A program made the translations under genes and the position numbers. The notes beneath the pieces were generated by a model. That model was given only the letters and a program-made list of their open reading frames with translations. It had not been told where the DNA came from and did not search any database. Source: Planctomycetota bacterium (GTDB lineage Bacteria; Planctomycetota; UBA1135; UBA2386). Taken from it: a stretch of DNA of 64,000 bases. The stretch is taken from contig JACKHZ010000008.1 of NCBI GenBank assembly GCA_020638735.1, positions 868,001 to 932,000 of the forward strand, written 5' to 3'. Each line of letters begins with the position of its first letter. Position 1 is the stretch's first letter. Shown here piece by piece: positions 52,637-61,406 of this stretch.

Positions 52637-55609
52637 TCACTTGCCGGCGGTGCCGGCCCAGGCGGGGTGCGACTCGTGGTCACGGCCGGTGCCGAAGTTC
52701 TGCACCCAATAGCGACCGTTGCCGCCGACACCGAGCTCGCGGTGGCCGGCCTCGAGCATGTTGCGGTGGTGGCCCGACGAGCGCCGCCACGCCGAGACCG
52801 CGGCCATCGCGCCGTCGCACAGCGCGATGTTCTCGCTGACCCCGTACTGGTAGCCGGCCTTGCGCATGCGGTCGATCGGCGTCTTGTGCTCCGGCACCGG
52901 CGACATGTGCGCGAAGTAGCCGAGCTTCGACATCTCGTCGGCGTGCCCCTGCGCCGCGGCACAGATCGTCGGCACGCCGGCCAGCGGCCGGTGCCCGAAC
53001 ATCACCCGATACTCGTTGGTGTGCCGCAGCAGCTCCCGCTGCGCCACCGACAGCTGCGGACCGACCGCCTCGTTGAACGCCAGGACGCGGCGCCAGTCGC
53101 GGCGCTCGTCGGCCTCCGCGCGGTCGCGGCAGAAACCCTGCAGGTCGACCGTCTCGCCGGCCGGCAGCCCGCGCGCCCAGTTGACGCCGGCCAGCGCCGA
53201 GGCGAACGACTCGCCGTCCGGCAGCGCGTCGAGCTGCACGAGCTTCTGCAGCAGCCAGTCGAGGTCGCGCAGCTGCGCGGCCAGCTCCGCCGGCACCCGC
53301 AGCTTCGCCTTGTTGCCTTCCCAGAGCGCCCGCACCGCGGCGACGCGCTCGTCCACCTCGGCCTGCACCCTGTTGTACTCGGCGAACTTCTCGCCCGAGA
53401 CCGCCGGCGGCTTGTAGGGGTAGAAGTAGCGGACCTCGTCGTAGATCAGCTCCTTGGCGTGACGGCGCGCCGCGTCGAGCTCTTCGCGCGCGGCGTGCAT
53501 CTTGTCGTATTGCTTGCCGAGGCTGCCGGTGGCCAGCTTGTCGCGATCGACGACCAGCTGCTGCCACAGCGCCTTGCCGAGCGCCGCCAGGTCCACGCCG
53601 CCGACGGCGACCACGCCGTCGACGAACGCATCGCGGGCCCCGGTGTCGCGGTTGCGCAGCGCCTGCGCCAGCTTGGGCGCGAGCGCCTTGACGCGATCGG
53701 CGATGTCGAGGTCGCGCGCCGCCACCAGCTTGCCCTTGTGCAGCACGTAGTGGGAGTCGCCGACGGCCTCGCCGCGCCCGCGCGCGATCACCTGGTCGAC
53801 GCGGGCCTGCTCGGTCGGCGTGGCCTCGAGCACCTTCACCAGCACCGCCTCGGCGCCAGCCGTCTCACCCTGCTTGTAGAGCAGCGCTGCGGCGCCGAGC
53901 GCCGCGTCGCCGCCGACCGCGAGCTGCTTGACGAGCGCCTGCACACCGGCCGGCGCAACCTCGTGCCACAGCAGCGGCGCATCGCCGTCCGGCGTGCGCG
54001 CCTGCAGCCCGTGCCCGTCACCGGGCATGAGCTGCGCCGTTCGGCCGTCGGCCATCGTCACCGCGACCTTCTTGCCGGTGCTCACGTGCTGGCGCACGGC
54101 GGCTTGCCACGCGGCCAGCAGCCCGGCCTCGTCGGCGCGGGCCAGCAGACGCCCGGCGAACTCAGGGTCGCGATCGCGCACCGCCTCGCCGGCCTCGCGC
54201 AGCAGCGCCGCGGCCTCGGCGTAGGCGCTGCGCTCCTCGGCGGCGCGCACGGCGTCCATGCGGCTGCGCAGGCTCGCCAACGTCTGCAGGCGCGTGGCCT
54301 CGGTGACCGGCGACGGCGCGCTCGCCGCGTCGCCCGGAGCTCCCGGCGCGTCGCGCCGCGCGCCCGGCGCGTCGGGGCTGGCGCTTCCTCCGGCCACCCC
54401 CGTCGCCGTCGGCGCCGAACTGGCGACCGCGGTCCCGGTGGCGGCGGCGGACACACCCTGCAGGCGATCGATCTCCTCGCCGAGGCTGCGGAACGCCTGC
54501 GTCGACGGGAACTGGTCGCGGGCCGCCTGCAACACCGACAGCGCCGCGGCCGAGCCCTCCGCCGCCTCGGTCCGCGCGGCCTCGGCCATCACGCCGGCGA
54601 GCGCGCCGACGGCCGCCTCGCGCACCGATCCTTCGAGCCGACGCAGCGCCGCGACCGACGGTTCGTCCTCCGCCTGTTCGAAGCCGGCCTGCACCAGCGC
54701 GAACGCCTGCGCGAACTTGCCGAGGCCGATGAAGCGCTCGATCTCGGACGTGTCGAGGCCCGGCACCTCGACGCGCGACGGCGCGGCACCGCCAGCGGCG
54801 GCGCTGTCGCGCCCCGACGAGGCAGCGGCCAGCGCCCGACGCCGTTCGTCGCGCTCGGTGAGCGTCGCCTTGAGCTGCGAGCGCACCTGGCGCGCGGCGA
54901 CGCGCTGTTCGACCGGTCCGCGCGACTCGCGCTGCTGCAGGTCCTTCATCCAATCGGCGTAGCTGCCCTCGCCGGCGGGATCACGCACCTCGGCGAGCAG
55001 GCGCTCGCGGGCGGCGTCCACGTCGTCCACCGACCGGCGGGCCGCCGCCAGGCGATCGAGGCGGTCGTCGGTCGCGTCGCGCCACTCCCGGCCGAGGCGA
55101 TCGAGCACCTGGCGCGCGTCCGCGAGATCGCCCTGTTCGCGCAGCTTCTCGACGTAGGCGAGCTCACCGCGCACGTCGCCGCGATCGTCGCTGCGCAGCG
55201 AGTAGACGACGACGACCGCGGCCACCGCCAACGCGCCGAGCACCGGCAGCAGGTTGCCGCGTGCCTTCGCCGCGCGCCGCGGGGCGCGCGCGACGGGGGT
55301 GCGCAGCACGTCCTCGGGCTTGGCGGCGCGAACCACGGTGCGCCCGACGACGATCACCGCGTCACCCAGCTCGATGCGATCCCCGAGCTGCAGCACGACC
55401 TGCCGCACGCGTTCGCCGTTGACCCGGACCTCGCCGAGCGCGGTCAAGCGCACGCCGTCGTCGATCGGCTCGAAGCGGACGTGTTGGGCGTCGACCCCCT
55501 CACCGCGCAGCTGCACGGCGGCCCCCGGCGCGGCGCCGAAGGTCACCGCCCGCTCGCCGATGGGATGCAGGAACGTCTGACCGCTGTCGAGGATCTGCAG
55601 TGTGTACAT
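52637..55609 (-). CDS. FHA - transmembrane - CAP/SCP domain protein
   Basis: 990 residues. An N-terminal FHA-like domain (1-95) ends in a transmembrane helix (about 118-138, LLPVLGALAVAAVVVVYSL). A long helical, Ala/Glu-rich region follows, with a short Pro/Ala linker near 395. The last 130 residues are a CAP (SCP/PR1) domain: LLRHTNEYRVMFGHRPL, AQGHADEMSKLGYFAHMSP, GVSENIAL and SGHHRNML. The topology would put the phospho-threonine reader in the cytoplasm and the CAP domain outside. The FHA core is divergent; its GRS-type arginine is not obvious. A TAGACT box at 55663-55668 may be the promoter. Confidence 0.82.
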   Translation of the reverse strand: MYTLQILDSGQTFLHPIGERAVTFGAAPGAAVQLRGEGVDAQHVRFEPIDDGVRLTALGEVRVNGERVRQVVLQLGDRIELGDAVIVVGRTVVRAAKPEDVLRTPVARAPRRAAKARGNLLPVLGALAVAAVVVVYSLRSDDRGDVRGELAYVEKLREQGDLADARQVLDRLGREWRDATDDRLDRLAAARRSVDDVDAARERLLAEVRDPAGEGSYADWMKDLQQRESRGPVEQRVAARQVRSQLKATLTERDERRRALAAASSGRDSAAAGGAAPSRVEVPGLDTSEIERFIGLGKFAQAFALVQAGFEQAEDEPSVAALRRLEGSVREAAVGALAGVMAEAARTEAAEGSAAALSVLQAARDQFPSTQAFRSLGEEIDRLQGVSAAATGTAVASSAPTATGVAGGSASPDAPGARRDAPGAPGDAASAPSPVTEATRLQTLASLRSRMDAVRAAEERSAYAEAAALLREAGEAVRDRDPEFAGRLLARADEAGLLAAWQAAVRQHVSTGKKVAVTMADGRTAQLMPGDGHGLQARTPDGDAPLLWHEVAPAGVQALVKQLAVGGDAALGAAALLYKQGETAGAEAVLVKVLEATPTEQARVDQVIARGRGEAVGDSHYVLHKGKLVAARDLDIADRVKALAPKLAQALRNRDTGARDAFVDGVVAVGGVDLAALGKALWQQLVVDRDKLATGSLGKQYDKMHAAREELDAARRHAKELIYDEVRYFYPYKPPAVSGEKFAEYNRVQAEVDERVAAVRALWEGNKAKLRVPAELAAQLRDLDWLLQKLVQLDALPDGESFASALAGVNWARGLPAGETVDLQGFCRDRAEADERRDWRRVLAFNEAVGPQLSVAQRELLRHTNEYRVMFGHRPLAGVPTICAAAQGHADEMSKLGYFAHMSPVPEHKTPIDRMRKAGYQYGVSENIALCDGAMAAVSAWRRSSGHHRNMLEAGHRELGVGGNGRYWVQNFGTGRDHESHPAWAGTAGK

Positions 55610-55662
55610 GCGCTGGACCCACCTGCGGCCGGTTGGGGAAACGGGTCCAGAGTGGGGGCGGC

Positions 55663-55668
55663 AGTCTA
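55663..55668 (-). promoter_or_regulatory. putative -10 box (TAGACT) for the FHA-CAP gene
   Basis: TAGACT followed by GC on the minus strand, 54 bases before the ATG at 55609 and overlapping the stop codon of the upstream methyltransferase gene. Third occurrence of this hexamer in a gap of the window. Confidence 0.3.
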
Positions 55669-56562
55669 CCCGGTCGGCTTGCCGATCGGGACCATTGCGT
55701 GCCGTCGCCACAGACTTGCGACCTGCCCTGCGGTGCGGCCGGCCTCCGGTACGAGATCGGAGCCGAAGCGGCAGCGGCGGAGACGCTCGACGGGCAGTTC
55801 GCGGAGCAGGCGGCAGAGCCGCCGGTGCTCGTCGACCGTCTGGTTGACCACCAGCAACCATCCGCCGGGCCGCAGGGCCTGCACGGCGCGACGCAGCAAC
55901 CGGCGGGGCCGCAGGCGGGACAGCGGCGTCCCCCACTGCAGACAGGCGTAGGCGGTCAGGAACGGGAAGAACGCCGTGACGACGTCCTGTTCGGGCAGTC
56001 GCATCGCGGCGACGTCGCCGGTCTCGAACGTCACGAGGTCCCCGCCACGGCCGGCGCCGGCGGCGTGCGCGGCGGCGTGGTCGGCGCGCGAGTGGCCGTC
56101 GCGGTAGACGCCGTGGCCGTCGAGTTCGACGCCGCGCAACACGACCCGCGCGCCGCCGGCGGCGCGCGACAGCCCGCGCTGCAGCGCCGTCGCGTAGTGG
56201 AAGTCGCCGCAGCCGACGTCCACCGCGCGCAACGCGCCGTCGGGACCGAGCGGCGCGGCGCGCCCGCCGATCAGGCGCTCGAGCCCTTCGAGACGGGCCA
56301 GGTTGCGGGCGAAGACCGGCGCGTCGACGGCCTCACGCAGCGCGCCGAGGTCGTAGCGCTGCGTCAGCGCAGCGGCGCGCTCGTGCGCCCCGTCGCGCCG
56401 CGCCGCCGGCAACCAGGCGAACAGCGTCGGACCGTCGCCGCCGCGGCGCGGCGGGGCGCCCCGGCGCCAACGCAAGGTCGAGCGCACGACGAAGCCGAGC
56501 TCGTTCGCCGGAGCGCGCAGCAGCGACCATCCTCGACGCAGCAGATCGGGCATGCCGACCAT
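55666..56562 (-). CDS. SAM-dependent methyltransferase-like protein
   Basis: 298 residues, no signal peptide. The class I methyltransferase motif I is AVDVGCGDFHYATAL near residue 115; motif II/III context follows (ETGDVAAM, then EQDVVTAFFPFLTAY), and a post-motif (VQALRPGGWLLVVNQT) is typical. The N-terminal 100 residues are Arg-rich helices. The substrate is unknown. The ATG at 56562 is taken; a second Met three codons later is equally possible. Upstream, 83 bases separate it from the GlcG/HbpS gene in the same direction. Confidence 0.8.
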   Translation of the reverse strand: MVGMPDLLRRGWSLLRAPANELGFVVRSTLRWRRGAPPRRGGDGPTLFAWLPAARRDGAHERAAALTQRYDLGALREAVDAPVFARNLARLEGLERLIGGRAAPLGPDGALRAVDVGCGDFHYATALQRGLSRAAGGARVVLRGVELDGHGVYRDGHSRADHAAAHAAGAGRGGDLVTFETGDVAAMRLPEQDVVTAFFPFLTAYACLQWGTPLSRLRPRRLLRRAVQALRPGGWLLVVNQTVDEHRRLCRLLRELPVERLRRCRFGSDLVPEAGRTAGQVASLWRRHAMVPIGKPTG

Positions 56563-56645
56563 GGCATCGGCAGTTGCGGGCGCCGAGCCTGAGGGCCGCG
56601 GGACCCCGCCGGGAGGCCGGCCCGCCGATCGTGGCCCCGCGCAGC

Positions 56646-58538
56646 TCAGCGCGGCGTCTGCGGGAACTTCAGGTAGGGCAGCTTCACGCCCTGGAACTCG
56701 AAGTTGTCGATGCGCAGCTCGGGCGGCGGCTCGAAGCCGACGCCGCCGTCGGCGGCGATCAGGTCGTTCTGCTCGACGCCGTCGCCGGACACGCCGAGCG
56801 CGCCGACCAGGTGCTTCACGCCGTTGACGTCCGCCTTGTAGAGCGGCACCGACCCGGGGAAGAACGTCAGGCCGTTCTGGTAGCCGGGATCGGGTGCATC
56901 GTTTCCCCAGCGGTCGACCTGGCTGTCGAGCTGATTGAGCAGGGCGAGGTTGTAGAGCGGGCCCGGCGCGGTGTTGCCGGTCGCCGGCGTGAAGTTCGGC
57001 AGCGCCGCGATGTACTCGGCCTGGCTGAAGGTGCCGCCGATGCCCGGCGGATAGAACGGCTGCGACAGGAAGCCGAGCGTGCGCGTCGTCAGCGCGATGC
57101 CGCGCGCGTCGCCGAGCGGGAAGCCCGGCCACTGGTCACCGTTCGGGAACGGGAAGCCCTGCGTGGTCGTCGCCGTCGCGAACGGCCCGCCCGGCCGACA
57201 GTAGTAGACGACCGAGCGCGCCTTGGCCGGCACGACGTCGATCGCGTCGCACAGCGTGTCCTCCATGCGGTAGTGCGCCAGGATCAGGCCACGGGCGTCC
57301 ACCACCGTGGCGATGACGCGCGCCGAGCTGCCGAGCGGCAGGCGGACCTGGCCGCGCGTGATGTTCGCGCTGGCCACCACCTGACCGATGATCTTCGACA
57401 CGTCGGCCTGCGTCAGCAGCACCCCGCCGTTGCCGGTCTGGCCGTCGCGCGGGCCGATCAGGAAACCGAACGGGTCTTCGCGCCCCGCCACGACCGCCGA
57501 GACGAACGCGCCGGGCGCTGCGGCGGTGCGCGCCTGGGTACCAGCCGGCCGCGTCACCTGCTGCACGTAGGGCAACAGCACGCCGACGATCGTGATCGCG
57601 CCCTCGAGCGGGATGTCGTCGAAGAAGAAGTCGGGGTCGCCGAGCACGGTCGGATCCGGCTTCGCGCCCTGGATCGCCGCGAACTCGCCGGCGGCGACGA
57701 ACGGCTGTCCGGCGTTCGGCCCCGAGTTGAAGACCACGTAGACACCGACGCCACCGACCAGGCGCGGCACCGCGGCGCCGTTGGCCTTGAACAGCGGGAT
57801 CCCGCCCGGCAGCAGCGTGATGCCGGGACTCGGGAAGGTGCCGCCGATGTTGCGCGACGGGTTGAAGAAGATGTTGCCGGTGTTGAGCTCGACCGGTTCG
57901 CCCGGCGGCGGCGGCACCGAGACGCCGGTGTTGTACAGCGTCGGCGGCGTGGTCAGGTTGGTGGCGATGTCGGCGCCGCGGTTGGTGGCGTTGATCTGCC
58001 ACAGCGGCCCCTGCGGCGTGCCGGCGACGCCGGTGATGCGGCGGGTCGGCGCGATCACCGTGTTGCCGCCGATGCTCGCGCCGCTGTTGGGCGCCTGCGA
58101 CGCGATCAGCTCGCTGGCGAACGTCGGCGGGAAGTGGAACGCGCCGAGCGTCTCGACCGTGCGCGACGACAGCGGCGCCTGGCTGTTGGAGAAGTACGAC
58201 GTGGTGCGCGCGAGGCTGACGGCGATGTCGTCGTCGTCGGCGGCGGCGCCGCCCACCGTCGAGAAGGCGCCGAGGATGTCACCGGTGCGATCGGTCACCG
58301 CGACGTGCACGTCGAAGGTGTCGGCGCCGGCCGCGGCCTCGACCGCGTTGACGGCGCGCTGGATGATGCGCGACACCTCGGGCGCGGTCAGCGGGATCGC
58401 CGGCCCGCCGGTGACGAAGCCGACCGGCGTCGAGGTCGTCTTGCCGCTGCACGACGGCAGACCGAGCCCCGCCGCGGCGAGCAGGCCGAACGCCGCGCCG
58501 CGCGCGACGCGAACCTTCCAGGAGCTGATCGGGGCCAT
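56646..58538 (-). CDS. lipoprotein with two GlcG/HbpS-like domains
   Basis: 630 residues with a lipoprotein signal (AFGLLAAAGLGLPSC, lipobox LPSC). Two GlcG/HbpS-type domains are seen: the first begins about residue 48 (LTAPEVSRIIQRAVNAVEAA, HVAVTDRTGDILGAF), the second about residue 370 (LTQADVSKIIGQVVASANI, ATVVDARGLILAHYRM). Each is followed by a long loop-rich segment with repeated motifs (GTFPSPGITLLPGGIPLFK and GLTFFPGSVPLYK), so the whole protein looks like an internal duplication. HbpS proteins bind heme; related GlcG proteins are less well defined. It starts two bases after the stop of the upstream barrel gene, so the two form a tight unit. Confidence 0.83.
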   Translation of the reverse strand: MAPISSWKVRVARGAAFGLLAAAGLGLPSCSGKTTSTPVGFVTGGPAIPLTAPEVSRIIQRAVNAVEAAAGADTFDVHVAVTDRTGDILGAFSTVGGAAADDDDIAVSLARTTSYFSNSQAPLSSRTVETLGAFHFPPTFASELIASQAPNSGASIGGNTVIAPTRRITGVAGTPQGPLWQINATNRGADIATNLTTPPTLYNTGVSVPPPPGEPVELNTGNIFFNPSRNIGGTFPSPGITLLPGGIPLFKANGAAVPRLVGGVGVYVVFNSGPNAGQPFVAAGEFAAIQGAKPDPTVLGDPDFFFDDIPLEGAITIVGVLLPYVQQVTRPAGTQARTAAAPGAFVSAVVAGREDPFGFLIGPRDGQTGNGGVLLTQADVSKIIGQVVASANITRGQVRLPLGSSARVIATVVDARGLILAHYRMEDTLCDAIDVVPAKARSVVYYCRPGGPFATATTTQGFPFPNGDQWPGFPLGDARGIALTTRTLGFLSQPFYPPGIGGTFSQAEYIAALPNFTPATGNTAPGPLYNLALLNQLDSQVDRWGNDAPDPGYQNGLTFFPGSVPLYKADVNGVKHLVGALGVSGDGVEQNDLIAADGGVGFEPPPELRIDNFEFQGVKLPYLKFPQTPR

Positions 58539-58540
58539 GG

Positions 58541-60301
58541 CTACCACGTGGTGATGATCTGGGTGAAGACGTTGTAGCGGATGTCGTTGGAGTCGTAGAT
58601 GCGCGCGAAGCCGTCGTCCGGCAGCAGCACGCCGCCGCCGAGCTGCAGGATCACGTTGTTGGTCAGCAGCGGCCGGTACTGGGTGCCGAAGAACAGCTCG
58701 GTGCCGATCGACTTGCTGATGTCCGCGGCCTGCAGCAGGAACTCGAGCGACTCGGTCTTGTCGAAGCGCAGGTAGGTGAAGCCGACCTGGCCGCGCCACT
58801 TCGGCGTCAGCTCGGCGTCGAGCGCGGCGCCGAACAGCAGCACGCCGGGGTTGACGAAGTTCGACTGCCCCTGCGACTTGCTGGTGCGCAGGTCCGCCAG
58901 CGAGCTGCCGGGCTGCGTCAGGCCGGTGTTGGTGAACTTGAGGCCCTGCGAGTTCCAGAACGAGAACCCGCCGCCGCCGAAGTTGGGGTTGTCGAAGATC
59001 GCGCTGAAGCCGCGGCCGGTGCCGTCGCGCGGGTTGCTGTCGCCGGACGCCCACAGGCCGAACACGCGGGGGCGCAGCCAGTCGATGTCGTACGACACCT
59101 CGAGCGCGGCGAACTGCGCGTTGACGTCGACGCCGCGGCCGGCGATGGCGTTGACCTTCTCGCTGCCGAGCGCCTGGTAGAACGCGTGGGTCACGTTCCA
59201 GCGGCCGAGGTGCCCTTCGCCGGCCCAGCCGAGGTAGTAGACGTCGATCTCGTTGGGTGTGAACACGCCGATCGGCGCCGGCGAGACCAGGAAGCGGTTG
59301 TCGTCGAACTTGAAGCCGCGCTGGTCGTCGTTCCAGTGGAACGACAGCGACGACGTGTAGCCCTTCACCGGCCAGTCCTGGCGGTAGACGTTGGCGATCA
59401 GCACGTTCTGATCGCGGTTGTCGTAGTTGTTCAGCTGCGAGTTGGTGTCCTTGTCGAGCTGGTTGAACAACGCCAGGTTGTATTGCCACTTGTTGTTGTC
59501 GGCGTTGCCGAACAACCGCACGCCGAGGTTGGTGTCCTCGAACAGGAAGCCGCGGAAGTCGCTGCGGAACGGCAACACGCCGGCCTCGACGCTGAGGAAG
59601 TCGTAGCGGTCGCTGAGGTCGAGCAGGTGGTACTCGACGAACGCCTCCTGCAGCGTGAAGAACGTGCGGCGCCGCACCGTGCCGCGCGCCGGGTCGATGA
59701 CCACGACGCCGACCTCGTTGACGTCGAGCTGGTTGAAGTTGAACACCGGCGTGACGCGGATGCGCCAATCGACCGGCTTGAACGCCTGCTGCCCCTTGAA
59801 CAGGTCGATGGTCAGCGCGACGTCGTCCTGCACGAACGTCTGCCGCCCGTTGCCGAAGACGTTCTGCGACACCGGCCCGGGACCGGTGATGCCGGACGGC
59901 GTCGGCACGTCGCGGGCCTCGTAGAGGAAGCGGTTGGTCGCGGTCACCGACAGGAACAGGTCCTCGCGGCCGAACACCGGGAAGTCGCCCTTCAGCTGGT
60001 GCTGGCGGTACGGGTTCCACCAGGCAGCGCGTTCGTTGACGACGTAGTCGGGCGCCGCCAGGCCGTTGACGGGACGCCCCGGCGCGAACCAGCGCGACGG
60101 CATCGGCTCGAAGTCTCGCGGCGCCTGCTGGCCGACGGCGACACCGCCGAGGGCCAGCGCCGCGGCGAGCGCCGCGGCGAGCGGCCGCGACCAGCTCCCC
60201 GAGGCGGCCGGCGCCTGACGCCGGCGGCACGGTCCCTGACACGTTCGCGGACCGCGACCGTGCTCCTGCCAGCGAATCCGACGCCTCGATGCGATCCTCA
60301 T
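58541..60301 (-). CDS. outer-membrane beta-barrel (porin-like) protein
   Basis: 586 residues. A long basic N-region leads into a signal peptide (PLAAALAAALALGGVAVGQQ). The mature part is rich in aromatic, alternating strands (DLFLSVTATNRFLYEARD, WRIRVTPVFNFNQLDV, FGTQYRPLLTNNVILQLGGG) and ends in an aromatic residue (IITTW), as outer-membrane barrels do. It resembles outer-membrane channel proteins of unknown substrate in general layout; no specific family is certain. The ATG at 60301 is preceded by GGAAGG-like purines. It is directly followed by the GlcG/HbpS lipoprotein, suggesting a shared transport or sensing task. Confidence 0.75.
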   Translation of the reverse strand: MRIASRRRIRWQEHGRGPRTCQGPCRRRQAPAASGSWSRPLAAALAAALALGGVAVGQQAPRDFEPMPSRWFAPGRPVNGLAAPDYVVNERAAWWNPYRQHQLKGDFPVFGREDLFLSVTATNRFLYEARDVPTPSGITGPGPVSQNVFGNGRQTFVQDDVALTIDLFKGQQAFKPVDWRIRVTPVFNFNQLDVNEVGVVVIDPARGTVRRRTFFTLQEAFVEYHLLDLSDRYDFLSVEAGVLPFRSDFRGFLFEDTNLGVRLFGNADNNKWQYNLALFNQLDKDTNSQLNNYDNRDQNVLIANVYRQDWPVKGYTSSLSFHWNDDQRGFKFDDNRFLVSPAPIGVFTPNEIDVYYLGWAGEGHLGRWNVTHAFYQALGSEKVNAIAGRGVDVNAQFAALEVSYDIDWLRPRVFGLWASGDSNPRDGTGRGFSAIFDNPNFGGGGFSFWNSQGLKFTNTGLTQPGSSLADLRTSKSQGQSNFVNPGVLLFGAALDAELTPKWRGQVGFTYLRFDKTESLEFLLQAADISKSIGTELFFGTQYRPLLTNNVILQLGGGVLLPDDGFARIYDSNDIRYNVFTQIITTW

Positions 60302-60394
60302 GGGGCAGCCTTCCGTCCGAGAGTGCGGGCCGATTGGAGCGACGGTCGCGACCTCGCGAAAGAACATTCGGGGCACCGGAGGCCGGCCATGTCC

Positions 60395-60423
60395 TTGGCA
60401 CAGGTGGCGCGACCTTCTAGCAT
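60395..60423 (+). promoter_or_regulatory. putative promoter of the FHA / cytochrome-b-like / cNMP cluster
   Basis: TTGGCA at 60395-60400, exactly 17 bases, TAGCAT at 60418-60423. The best promoter match in the window. The predicted transcript would begin about eight bases before the ATG at 60438, so it is practically leaderless. Confidence 0.5.
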
Positions 60424-60437
60424 CGCGCGGCAATCGC

Positions 60438-61406
60438 ATGCCACGATTCCAGCTGCTCATACGCGAACCCGCCAAGGAGCCACGAACCGTGGCGCTGGGT
60501 GACCCGGTCGTCGTCGGTCGCTCCCGCAACGCCGACCTCGCCGTCGAGGACGAGGAGGTCGGCCGCAAGCAGTTCCGCATCGGCGTCACGTCGGGCTTCG
60601 TCGTGCTCGAGGGACTCGGCACGACCAATCCGACGCGCGTCGACGACGGGGTCATCGGCGCCGGCGATCGCACGACGCTGGCGATCGGCGCGATCATCCG
60701 CGTCGGCAAGACCACATTCGAGGTCCAGTCCGCGGACAGCACCCAGGGCGAGGCTGGCAATCCCGGAGAAATCGTCGAACGCACGATGGTCGCGCCCGGC
60801 CCTGCTGGAGGACCGCCGCGGCCAGCGCCGCCGGCGCCGCCGAAGACCGACGAGGTCCCGCTCAAGACGCTCGAGCTGAAGGGCCCCGGCGCCCCAGGCG
60901 CCCCAGCAGCCCCGGCGCCCGCGTCCCCGGGCACCCAGATGTACCGGCCCGGCTCGGGGCCACCGCCCGCCCAACCCGACGTCGCCGGCGCCGACGAGGT
61001 CATTCCAGAGCAGACGATGCAGCTGCGTCCCGGTGGCTTCCGGCCGGGTGCACCTGCCCCGGCACCCGCCCGGCGCCGGCGACGCCGCCGCGGCGCGACC
61101 CCGGCCGCCAGCCCGCCACCGCCTGCGCCAAGCCGCCGGCGCCGAAGCCGCCGGCGCCACCCCCGCCTCCTCCGGCGCCCCCTCCGCCGCCGGCGCCGCG
61201 GGCCGAACCGCGCCCGGCGCCGACACCGGCGCCCGCGCCGGCTCCGACGCCGCGGGAGAAGCCCAAGACCGTGGCGATGCGGCCCGAGGACATGGCACCG
61301 GCGCCGACGACCGCGTTCCTCGGCAGCGAGGGCGAGTCGAAGCTGCACGGCTCGGTGCCGCGCCTGTTCGTCAAGAGCGAGGGTCTCAAGCGCCGGGTGC
61401 GGTTGA
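60438..61406 (+). CDS. tandem-FHA protein, N-terminal part (frameshifted)
   Basis: The ATG at 60438 opens a frame whose first 115 residues are an FHA domain (VVVGRSRNADLAV, GRKQFRI, VLEGLGTTNPTRV), followed by a Pro/Ala-rich linker up to about 61070. Beyond that the frame becomes an implausible Arg-rich string and stops at 61406. The -1 frame continues the Pro/Ala linker (KPPAPKPPAPPPPPP) straight into a second FHA domain, so this open frame and the next are most likely one protein of about 485 residues split by a one-base loss or by two nearby small indels in a GC-rich repeat. The true coding part ends near 61070-61135. Confidence 0.7.
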   Translation: MPRFQLLIREPAKEPRTVALGDPVVVGRSRNADLAVEDEEVGRKQFRIGVTSGFVVLEGLGTTNPTRVDDGVIGAGDRTTLAIGAIIRVGKTTFEVQSADSTQGEAGNPGEIVERTMVAPGPAGGPPRPAPPAPPKTDEVPLKTLELKGPGAPGAPAAPAPASPGTQMYRPGSGPPPAQPDVAGADEVIPEQTMQLRPGGFRPGAPAPAPARRRRRRRGATPAASPPPPAPSRRRRSRRRHPRLLRRPLRRRRRGPNRARRRHRRPRRLRRRGRSPRPWRCGPRTWHRRRRPRSSAARASRSCTARCRACSSRARVSSAGCG

